From positions 62,001-126,000 of the forward strand of contig NZ_JBHSFP010000012.1 in assembly GCF_042654065.1 (NCBI RefSeq): a DNA stretch of 64,000 bases, in the 5' to 3' direction. This stretch comes from Sphaerisporangium dianthi. GTDB lineage: Bacteria; Actinomycetota; Actinomycetes; Streptosporangiales; Streptosporangiaceae. Position 1 is the stretch's first letter, and every line of letters begins with the position of its first letter. The notes beneath the pieces were generated by a model. That model saw only the letters and a list, made by a program, of their open reading frames with translations. It was not told where the DNA came from and made no database searches. Positions 57,438 through 64,000 of this stretch are shown here, in pieces. A program made the position numbers and the translations under genes.

Positions 57438-58046
57438 ATGCGCGTCGACTTCGATCCCGAGGCCATGGGCGGGCCCGCCTTCTACAGGTTCCTGACCTCC
57501 GTCGTGGTCCCTCGCCCGATCGCGTGGATCTCCACGGTCACGCCGGACGGATCCATCGAGAACCTCGCCCCGCACTCCTTCTTCAGCATCGCCAGCACCG
57601 ATCCGCCGATCGTGCAGTTCACCTCGATCGGCCGCAAGGACACCCTGCGCAACGTCGAGGACACCGGGGAGTTCGTCGTCAACTTCTCCGCGGAACCACT
57701 GCTGGACCTGATCAACGCGACCGCCACCGACTTCCCCCGGACCGTCAGCGAATTCGACTTCGCGGGAATCGAGCGCGAGGCCAGCCTGCGCGTGAGGCCG
57801 CCCAGAGTGGCCGCCTCGCCCGTCGTCCTGGAGTGCCGCTCGCACACCACTCTGCGCATGGGCAATTCCACCCTCGTCTTCGGGCGGGTGTTCCTCGCCG
57901 CGGTGGAGGAGGTCTACCTCGTCGACGACCGGCCCAGCCCCGAGCGCCTGCGCCCGCTCACCAAACTCGGCGGCGACCAGTGGGGCACCCTGGGCGAGAT
58001 CCTGCACCTCAGCCGCATCCCCTACGAGGAGCCGCAGCCCGCATAG
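57438..58046 (+). CDS. Flavin reductase-like FMN-binding protein
   Basis: 202 residues from ATG 57438. The split-barrel flavin reductase domain is clear: FYRFLTSVVVPRPIAWISTV, IENLAPHSFFSIASTDPP, and DTLRNVEDTGEFVVNFS. Members reduce FMN/FAD with NAD(P)H or bind FMN for oxidoreduction. It is convergent with the methyltransferase, 18 nt apart. A partner monooxygenase is not adjacent, so the role is open. Confidence 0.9.
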   Translation: MRVDFDPEAMGGPAFYRFLTSVVVPRPIAWISTVTPDGSIENLAPHSFFSIASTDPPIVQFTSIGRKDTLRNVEDTGEFVVNFSAEPLLDLINATATDFPRTVSEFDFAGIEREASLRVRPPRVAASPVVLECRSHTTLRMGNSTLVFGRVFLAAVEEVYLVDDRPSPERLRPLTKLGGDQWGTLGEILHLSRIPYEEPQPA

Positions 58047-58064
58047 CCCGGAACGATCTTGCCG

Positions 58065-58904
58065 TCAGTCGCGCTTGCGTGCCGTGAGCAGGAGGTACTC
58101 CCACTCCATCACCGCCTTCTCCTCACCTTGGAGATGGCCGCGGGCCAGTTCGGTGAGAGCGTGGTCGAGCTCGGCGACCCGGCCGGGGTCCCCGGCCAGC
58201 GCCCGGTAGACGGCGACGGTCGGGCCGTAGTTGGCCTTGAAGTAGTCGACGAACGCGCCCGGGTGGGCGAACCGGTCGATCGTGACCGTCCGCCGGCGCG
58301 CGACGACATCGGTGACCGCGTCCCCGAGCAGCGCGCGGACGTGACCCTCGCTGCCCCACAGGGGAGGAGGTTGCGCGCCGGGCGGAGGCGGGGGCGCGAA
58401 CGGCTTCATCGTCGCGAACATCTGACCGATGAACCCCTCCGGCGTCCAGTTGAGCAGGCCGATCGTGCCGCCCGGGCGGCAGACCCGGACGATCTCGCCG
58501 GCGCCGGCCTGATGGTGGGGGGCGAACATGACCCCGACGCACGACATGACCGTGTCGAACTCGCCGTCGGCGTACGGCAGCGCCTCGGCGTCGGCCTCCC
58601 GCCACTCGATCACCGCGCCGCGCCGCGCCGCCGCCGCCCGTCCGACCTCCAGCAGCTCCGGGGTCAGGTCGCCGGCCACCACGCTCGCCCCGGCCAGCGC
58701 CGCGGGGATGGCGGCGTTCCCCGACCCGGCGGCCACGTCCAGCACCCGGTCCCCGCGTCCCACCCCGCAGGCCTCGACCAGGATGGCGCCCAGATCGGGG
58801 ATGATCTCGGCGGCGACCGCGGGATAGTCGCCCAGCGCCCACATGGCGCGATGCCTGGCCTTCAAGGCGCGATCGGCCTCTAGCGGGTCGCTCTGTGCGG
58901 TCAT
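58065..58904 (-). CDS. Class I SAM-dependent methyltransferase
   Basis: 279 residues from ATG 58904, behind GAGGAGGGGG. The Rossmann methyltransferase motifs are VLDVAAGSGNAAIPAA (motif I), VVAGDLTPELLEVGRA (motif II), ADAEALPYADGEFDTVMSCVG and VCRPGGTIGLLNW. A proline-rich loop (APPPPPGAQPPP) is unusual. Substrate is unknown; the group methylates small molecules such as quinones or secondary metabolites. It is divergent from the HxlR regulator, with a palindrome in the gap. Confidence 0.9.
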   Translation of the reverse strand: MTAQSDPLEADRALKARHRAMWALGDYPAVAAEIIPDLGAILVEACGVGRGDRVLDVAAGSGNAAIPAALAGASVVAGDLTPELLEVGRAAAARRGAVIEWREADAEALPYADGEFDTVMSCVGVMFAPHHQAGAGEIVRVCRPGGTIGLLNWTPEGFIGQMFATMKPFAPPPPPGAQPPPLWGSEGHVRALLGDAVTDVVARRRTVTIDRFAHPGAFVDYFKANYGPTVAVYRALAGDPGRVAELDHALTELARGHLQGEEKAVMEWEYLLLTARKRD

Positions 58905-58970
58905 GGACTGCCCCCTCCTCGTGATCTGCGAACTGGGATCGACGCTAAGGAAGGACGGATTCGCTATCTA

Positions 58971-58985
58971 GTACACGATCTGTAC
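58971..58985. promoter_or_regulatory. Operator candidate GTACA-n5-TGTAC
   Basis: A perfect 15-bp inverted repeat (GTACA CGATC TGTAC) lies in the 147-nt divergent gap, 66 nt before the HxlR gene start and 67 nt from the methyltransferase start. It is well placed to let the regulator control both genes. Confidence 0.65.
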
Positions 58986-59051
58986 CGGCGTCCGGCCGAG
59001 ATCGGGTCGGCCGTCACCGGCGTTCCTGGCGGCTGAATCTAGACTGCGGGC

Positions 59052-59729
59052 ATGGGCTCCTCGTATCACCAGTTCTGCCCGGTCGCCAAGGCCGTCGAAC
59101 TGCTCGACGAACGCTGGACGCTGCTCGTCATCCGGGAACTGGTGTGCGGCACCGAGCGCTTCAACGAGCTGCGCCGCGGTCTGCCGCGCATGTCCCCCAC
59201 GCTGCTGTCCCGGCGGCTGCACCGGCTCACGCAGGCCGGCATCGTCGAGAGGCACGTCAACGACAACGACGTGCGATACGTCCTGACCCAGGCCGGCCAC
59301 GAGCTGCGACCGGTGGTGGAGGCGCTCGCCGCGTGGGGCGTCCGCTGGATCGGAGAGTTGGGCGACGAAGACCTGGACCCGAAGCTGCTGATGTGGGACA
59401 TGCACCGCAACGTCGACCAGAGCGCCGTTCCGGACGGGCGGACGGTCATCGAGTTCCGGTTCCCGGATGTGCCGCCCGGCAGCCGCCGCTGGTGGCTCGT
59501 GGTCACGCGTGAGGAGGTCGACGTCTGCGACACAGACCCCGGCCACGCCGTGACCGTGACGGTGACCGCCGGTGTGCGCAGCATGGTCGAGGTCTGGCGC
59601 GGCAACCTGAGCTGGGCGGAGGCGCTGCGCGCCCACGCGGTCGAGGTGCAGGGTCCCGAAGCGCTGCGCCGTTCGGTGCCCCGGTGGTTCACCCTCCCCG
59701 AATGGGCCTCGGTGCCCCGGCCCGCCTAG
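59052..59729 (+). CDS. HxlR-family transcriptional regulator with a C-terminal SCP2-like domain
   Basis: 225 residues from ATG 59052. TAGACT (59040-59045) is 6 nt upstream (leaderless type). The N-terminal winged helix (about 9-100) has VAKAVELLDERWTLLVIRELVCG and RMSPTLLSRRLHRLTQAGIVER, typical of HxlR regulators that often sense thiol or aldehyde stress; a Cys at position 9 (HQFCPVAKA) is the usual place of the sensing residue. The remainder (about 120-225) resembles a sterol-carrier-like ligand domain. Likely target: the divergent methyltransferase and itself. Confidence 0.88.
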   Translation: MGSSYHQFCPVAKAVELLDERWTLLVIRELVCGTERFNELRRGLPRMSPTLLSRRLHRLTQAGIVERHVNDNDVRYVLTQAGHELRPVVEALAAWGVRWIGELGDEDLDPKLLMWDMHRNVDQSAVPDGRTVIEFRFPDVPPGSRRWWLVVTREEVDVCDTDPGHAVTVTVTAGVRSMVEVWRGNLSWAEALRAHAVEVQGPEALRRSVPRWFTLPEWASVPRPA

Positions 59730-59828
59730 CACGCGGGTCTGCCCTGTCGCGGGGCGGGTGATATGTCTCCGTCGGGTCCATGGAGACCGCGGGACCCGGT
59801 AGTCTCGTCAAGTTGGGTGGGGTGAAAT

Positions 59829-60500
59829 GTGAAAGGCGTGGGCGTGAGCGGTCTGGTCGTCGCCATGGACGGCCCTTCGGGGTCGGGCAAGTCGAGTGCG
59901 TCGCGCGGAGTGGCGCGCGCGCTCGGGCTGCGCTATCTCGACACCGGGGCGATGTACCGCGCGATCACCTGGTGGATGCTCGAGCACGGCGTCGACGTGG
60001 CCGACCCGGCCGCGGTCGCCGGGCGTGCCGCCGAGCCACGGCTCGCCATCGCCTCCGACCCCGACGCCCCCGGCATCACGGTCGACGGCCGTGACGTCTC
60101 CGCCGAGATCCGCACCCACGAGGTCACCTCGGCGGTCTCCGCGGTCAGCGCCGTCCCCGGCGTGCGCGCCCGGCTGGTCGACGAGCAGCGAGCCGTCATC
60201 GGCGAGGGCGACATCGTGGTCGAGGGCCGCGACATCGGCACGGTGGTGGCCCCGGGAGCACCGGTCAAGATCTACCTCACCGCGAGCCCGGAGGCCCGCG
60301 CCCGGCGCCGCAACGCCGAGCTGACCGGCACCACGGTGGAGGCCCAGCGGGCCGAGATGGCCCGGCGTGACACCCTTGACTCGACGCGTAAGGCCGACCC
60401 GCTGGTGATGGCGGCCGACGCGGTCGAGGTGGACACCACGGAGCTCAACCTCGACGAGGTCATCTCCGAGGTCCTCAGACTTGTGAAAGAGCGCACCTGA
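59829..60500 (+). CDS. cmk: Cytidylate kinase
   Basis: 223 residues from GTG 59829; GTG 59844 (five codons later, behind GAAAGG) is also possible. A TAGTCT -10 lies near 59800. It phosphorylates CMP and dCMP. The P-loop is AMDGPSGSGKSSASRGVA, followed by YLDTGAMYRAITWW, VVEGRDIGTVV and the lid with RRRNAELTG and RRDTLDSTRKADPL. It is followed closely by der, an arrangement conserved in many bacteria. Confidence 0.96.
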   Translation: MKGVGVSGLVVAMDGPSGSGKSSASRGVARALGLRYLDTGAMYRAITWWMLEHGVDVADPAAVAGRAAEPRLAIASDPDAPGITVDGRDVSAEIRTHEVTSAVSAVSAVPGVRARLVDEQRAVIGEGDIVVEGRDIGTVVAPGAPVKIYLTASPEARARRRNAELTGTTVEAQRAEMARRDTLDSTRKADPLVMAADAVEVDTTELNLDEVISEVLRLVKERT

Positions 60501-60561
60501 CCCGGTGACGCCATGGGACGGGGCGCTGACGCGCCGGTCCCGCAGGGCCGCCGAGGGAAAG

Positions 60562-62013
60562 ATGGGCCACGATGGAAACGGACGTGACGTGACGGGGGAG
60601 TACGACGACGAGGGCGGCTGGATCGATGCCCACCTCGCGGAATTCGAGGAGGACGGCGCAGCCGCCGAGGCCGAGCCGGACACCGGCCCGCTGCCGGTGG
60701 TCGCCGTCGTCGGTCGCCCGAACGTGGGCAAGTCCACGCTGGTCAACCGCATCATCGGCCGCCGCGAGGCGGTCGTGGAGGACGTGCCCGGCGTGACCCG
60801 CGACCGGGTGACCTACGAGGGCACCTGGCGTGGCCGCCGCTTCACCCTGGTCGACACCGGCGGGTGGGATCCCGACGCCACCGGCATGGCGCTGCGCATC
60901 GCCGAGCAGGCGCAGGTCGCGGTCGAGCTGGCCGACGTGATCCTGTTCGTGGTGGACGCCACGGTCGGGGTGACCGACGCCGACGAGGCCGTCGCCTCGG
61001 TGCTGCGGCGCTCGGGCAAGCCGATCGTGCTGGCCGCCAACAAGGCGGACGACCAGCGCATGGAGCTGGAGGCCACCACGCTGTGGTCGCTCGGCCTCGG
61101 CGAGCCGCAACCGGTGTCGGCCCTGCACGGCCGTTCCAGCGGCGACCTGCTCGACATCCTGCTGGAGGTCATGCCCGAGGCCCCGCCGCAGCGGTTCGGC
61201 ATCGAGCGCGGCCCTCGCAGGGTGGCGCTGGTCGGCAAGCCCAACGTCGGCAAGTCCTCGCTGCTCAACAAGCTGGCCGGGGAAGAGCGGGTGCTCGTCG
61301 ACCCGATGGCCGGCACCACCCGCGACCCGGTCGACGAGCTGGTCGAGCTGGGCGGCAAGACGTGGCGTTTCGTCGACACCGCCGGCATCCGGCGTCGCGA
61401 GCGTGAGCTGCAGGGCGCCGACTTCTACGCCGGCATGCGCACGAAAGCCGCGCTCGAGCGGTCCGAGATCGCCGTGGTGCTCATCGACGCCTCCGAAATC
61501 CTCACCGAGCAGGATCTGCGCATCATCAGCATGGTGACCGAGTCGGGCCGCTGCATGGTGGTCGCGTTCAACAAGTGGGACCTGGTCGACGAAGATCGCC
61601 GCTACTACCTCGAAAGAGAGATCGACCGCCAGCTCGTCCGCGTTCCGTGGGCGCTGAGGGTCAACATCTCCGCCAAGACCGGGCGGCACGTCGAGCGGCT
61701 CGTCCCGGCGATCGAGCGGGCCCTTGAGTCCTGGAGCACCCGCGTGCCGACGGCCCGGCTCAACACCTTCCTGTCGGAGCTGGTGGCGGCGACCCCGCCG
61801 CCGGTGCGCAGCGGCAAGCAGCCCAAGATCCTGTTCGCCACGCAGGCGTCGATCGAACCGCCGAAGTTCGTGCTGTTCACCTCGGGCTTCCTGGAGGAGA
61901 CCTACCGCCGCTTCATCGAGCGCCGCCTCCGCGAGGAGTTCGGCTTCGCGGGCTCGCCGGTGGAGGTCAACATGCGCATCCGCGAGAAGCGCGGCGCCGC
62001 CAAGAAGAAGTGA
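60562..62013 (+). CDS. der: Ribosome-assembly GTPase Der (EngA)
   Basis: 483 residues from ATG 60562, behind GAGGG (60553-60557); GTG 60505 lies in frame and would add 19 residues. It has two GTPase domains in tandem: GRPNVGKST, DTGGW and NKAD; then GKPNVGKSS, DTAGI and NKWD. A C-terminal KH-like domain follows (SIEPPKFVLFTSG, FAGSPVEVNMRIREK). An acidic N-terminal extension of about 40 residues precedes the first domain. It acts in 50S subunit maturation. It is convergent with the MFS gene, 20 nt apart. Confidence 0.96.
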   Translation: MGHDGNGRDVTGEYDDEGGWIDAHLAEFEEDGAAAEAEPDTGPLPVVAVVGRPNVGKSTLVNRIIGRREAVVEDVPGVTRDRVTYEGTWRGRRFTLVDTGGWDPDATGMALRIAEQAQVAVELADVILFVVDATVGVTDADEAVASVLRRSGKPIVLAANKADDQRMELEATTLWSLGLGEPQPVSALHGRSSGDLLDILLEVMPEAPPQRFGIERGPRRVALVGKPNVGKSSLLNKLAGEERVLVDPMAGTTRDPVDELVELGGKTWRFVDTAGIRRRERELQGADFYAGMRTKAALERSEIAVVLIDASEILTEQDLRIISMVTESGRCMVVAFNKWDLVDEDRRYYLEREIDRQLVRVPWALRVNISAKTGRHVERLVPAIERALESWSTRVPTARLNTFLSELVAATPPPVRSGKQPKILFATQASIEPPKFVLFTSGFLEETYRRFIERRLREEFGFAGSPVEVNMRIREKRGAAKKK

Positions 62014-62033
62014 CCACCTTCCCCCGGCAGGGC

Positions 62034-63779
62034 TCACGCGCCCCCGCCGGGGGGCGGCTCCCCTGGGGCGGGGGACGGCTCTTCCGGCGTGAGTGAGGCC
62101 CGGCCGGGGAGGGCCAGGGCCACCAGGGCCGCGGTGGCGCACAGGACGGCGGTCAGCAGGAAGATCTCGGTGTACTCGGTGTGCAGCGCCTGGCCGACCT
62201 TGGCGGTGTACTCGGCCAGCCGCCGGGCGTACTCCGTGCGCTCGACGCCGAACGGCAGCGGCGTGTCCAGGTCGGCGGTCAGCGACTGGAAGCGGTGGAA
62301 CCCCCAGGCCGACAGGGCGGCGACGCCGAGCAGCATGCCCATCATGCGGGTCACCACGACCGCCGCCGAGGCGACCCCGTGGCGGCCCGCCGGGGTGGCG
62401 CGCAGCACGGCGGAGGAGACCGGCGCGATCACCGCCCCGAGTCCCAGGCCCGCCACGGCGAGGTCGACGTCCACGCGCGGCAGGCCGAACGGGTAGTGCG
62501 CGGACGCAAGCGCGAGCGGCCAGCGGGAGATCAGGAAGTAACCGGCGGCGGCGACCACGAGCCCGGCCACGGCGACCGGCCGGTCGCCGAATCGCCGGGC
62601 CAGCACGCCTCCGGCGAGCGCGGCGAGCGCGAGCGCGCCGAGGAACCGCGACAGCACCAGAGCGCCGCCGACGGCGTCCTCGCCGAGCAGCGTCTGGGCG
62701 GCCAGCTGCACGTCCACCAGGGTGACCAGCAGCGCGGCGCCGGTGAGGAAGCTCACCGCGAGCGTGGCCCAGAACGGGGCCCGGCGCACGCCGGTCATGT
62801 CGAGCATGCGCACCGGCGAGCGCAGTTCCCAGACGACGAAGGCGACGACGGCGACCGCCCCGGCCCCGATGAGCGGCGGGCCCCACGGCGGCAGCACCGC
62901 CCTGTCGGGCTCGGGGTTGTACAACCCGGTCACGAGCAGGCCCAGAGCCAGGGCCAGCAGCAGCCCGCCCACCACGTCGACGCGCGGCCGGGGGCCGTCC
63001 CCGGGCGCGAGGGGCCGTCCGGCCGTCCGCCGCGGGGCGCCGGCCCGGTGCGCGGGGGGCGGCACGGTGCGGTGGACGGCCACGGCCGCGATCAGGGCGA
63101 GCGGGATGTTCACCCAGAAGATGCCGCGCCACCCCACCAGCGCGGCCATCCCGGCGCCGTACAGCGGGCCGAGGACGCTGCCCAGCTCTTGGGCGGCCCC
63201 CACGGCGCCGAGGGCGAGCGGGCGCGAGTGCTCGTCCCACAGGTCGCCGATGAGCGCCATCGTGATCGGCAGCAGCGCGCCGCCCGCGATGCCCTGGAGC
63301 GTGCGGCCGGCCGTGAGCAGAGGGACCGACGCGGCGAGCGCCGTGACCGCGGAGCCCGCCGCGAACCCGGCCAGGCAGGTGTGGATCAGCGGGCGGCGCC
63401 CGTACCGGTCGGACAGCTGCCCGAGCAGCGGCATGGCGGCGACGTAGCCGAGCAGGAAGCCGGTGACGATCGGCGTGGCCCGTTCGAGGTGGTTGACGGG
63501 CACGGCGACGTCGCGGGCGATGTCGATCAGGACGGTCACCACGACGTAGGCGTCGAGCGCGGCCAGCAGGACGACCGTCCCGCCGACCCCCAACGCCACC
63601 CGCCGGGCGGCCCGGCCCGAAGCGGGGGCATGGTCGCGGGGCGGGTCGCCCCCCGGAGGAGGAGGCATCGTCGTGGTCGTCGAGCCTTCAGCGGGTTTCG
63701 GACGTGAGCGGGTGTGGTCGCGCATTCCGCGGATGCCCCGGGAGCGCCTCATCGCCCGCGGCGGATCGTCATCAGCCAT
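62034..63779 (-). CDS. MFS transporter, DHA2-like drug exporter
   Basis: 581 residues if ATG 63779 is used; ATG 63722 or 63668 would shorten a polar Pro/Arg-rich N-terminus. The membrane part has the MFS motif A LLGQLSDRYGRRPLI, motif C-like AAQELGSVLGPLYGAGMA, and about 12-14 helices. DHA2 members export drugs or metabolites with protons. A Pro/Glu-rich tail (TPEEPSPAPGEPPPGGG) closes the protein. No regulator is next to it within the window. Confidence 0.9.
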   Translation of the reverse strand: MADDDPPRAMRRSRGIRGMRDHTRSRPKPAEGSTTTTMPPPPGGDPPRDHAPASGRAARRVALGVGGTVVLLAALDAYVVVTVLIDIARDVAVPVNHLERATPIVTGFLLGYVAAMPLLGQLSDRYGRRPLIHTCLAGFAAGSAVTALAASVPLLTAGRTLQGIAGGALLPITMALIGDLWDEHSRPLALGAVGAAQELGSVLGPLYGAGMAALVGWRGIFWVNIPLALIAAVAVHRTVPPPAHRAGAPRRTAGRPLAPGDGPRPRVDVVGGLLLALALGLLVTGLYNPEPDRAVLPPWGPPLIGAGAVAVVAFVVWELRSPVRMLDMTGVRRAPFWATLAVSFLTGAALLVTLVDVQLAAQTLLGEDAVGGALVLSRFLGALALAALAGGVLARRFGDRPVAVAGLVVAAAGYFLISRWPLALASAHYPFGLPRVDVDLAVAGLGLGAVIAPVSSAVLRATPAGRHGVASAAVVVTRMMGMLLGVAALSAWGFHRFQSLTADLDTPLPFGVERTEYARRLAEYTAKVGQALHTEYTEIFLLTAVLCATAALVALALPGRASLTPEEPSPAPGEPPPGGGA

Positions 63780-64000
63780 GTCCGGACCGTATGTCCCCTC
63801 CTGGCGTCACGGATGTGGAGCGGCGGAGCCGCATCGCCGTCCCGCGGACGCAGGCAAGCCGACGCCGACGCCGAAGACGCGAGCGCCCCCGCGCCGAAGA
63901 TCATCGGCGTGCCGGCGACATGTTCCGGTGCGCGGGGCGGCAGGCCCGATCACCCTACACGACATGGTCCGTGCCAAGTGGATCATGTGGATCTCGGCCG
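63780..64000. other. Right edge, no gene supported
   Basis: 221 nt upstream of the MFS gene. It should contain the MFS promoter; I see no open frame with a ribosome site, no RNA gene and no strong repeat before the edge. Confidence 0.4.

Overview
The window is very GC-rich bacterial DNA. It has dense GTG/TTG starts, many TAnnnT -10 hexamers 6-8 nt before start codons, an ANTAR regulator beside pyk, AroH-type chorismate mutase, and the xerD-parA-scpA-scpB-rluB order. Together these indicate an actinomycete, most likely of the Streptosporangiales type. The order assignment is inference from gene order and content.

Layout. 1-1.6 kb: the end of an unknown gene, then two tandem paralogous membrane-anchored proteins. 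1.9-8 kb: glutamate synthase (gltB-gltD). 8.2-9.9 kb: a secreted subtilisin-like protease. 10.2-12.5 kb: pyruvate kinase, a tRNA on the opposite strand (anticodon CAA, class I shape) and the ANTAR response regulator. 12.8-17.7 kb: a complete five-gene branched-chain amino acid ABC transporter. 18.5-21.0 kb: a three-gene polar amino acid ABC transporter. 21.3-29.6 kb: a hotdog thioesterase, polA, a DUF2127-like membrane protein, a polysaccharide deacetylase, rpsA, a GNAT acetyltransferase and coaE.

29.6-39.8 kb is an accessory block between two housekeeping genes (coaE and uvrB) that usually lie close together in actinomycetes. It holds a 2011-residue protein with the order TIR, catalytically degenerate metallophosphoesterase, NACHT NTPase, pentapeptide repeats and 15 WD40 repeats. 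It also holds an anion/ion permease and a tightly coupled three-gene cassette (two-TM protein of unknown C-terminal domain, cupin, inositol-monophosphatase-like phosphatase). This is the strongest candidate for an undescribed immune or signalling system.

40-53.7 kb: uvrB, a six-unit hairpin repeat, a DUF4126-like protein, a nitronate monooxygenase-like enzyme, a hexapeptide acetyltransferase, pyrG, a Nudix hydrolase, and the chromosome-maintenance run xerD-parA-scpA-scpB. rluB follows, with a 400-residue Arg/Gly/Asp repeat extension, then aroH.

53.8-64 kb: tyrA (inverted relative to aroH and cmk), a DMT permease, a GH10 xylanase, a flavin reductase, a divergent methyltransferase/HxlR pair with a palindromic operator, cmk, der and an MFS transporter. 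aroH and tyrA belong to the same aromatic pathway. gltBD and the two amino-acid ABC operons form a nitrogen and amino-acid theme, and each has a GTTAC/GTAAC element upstream.
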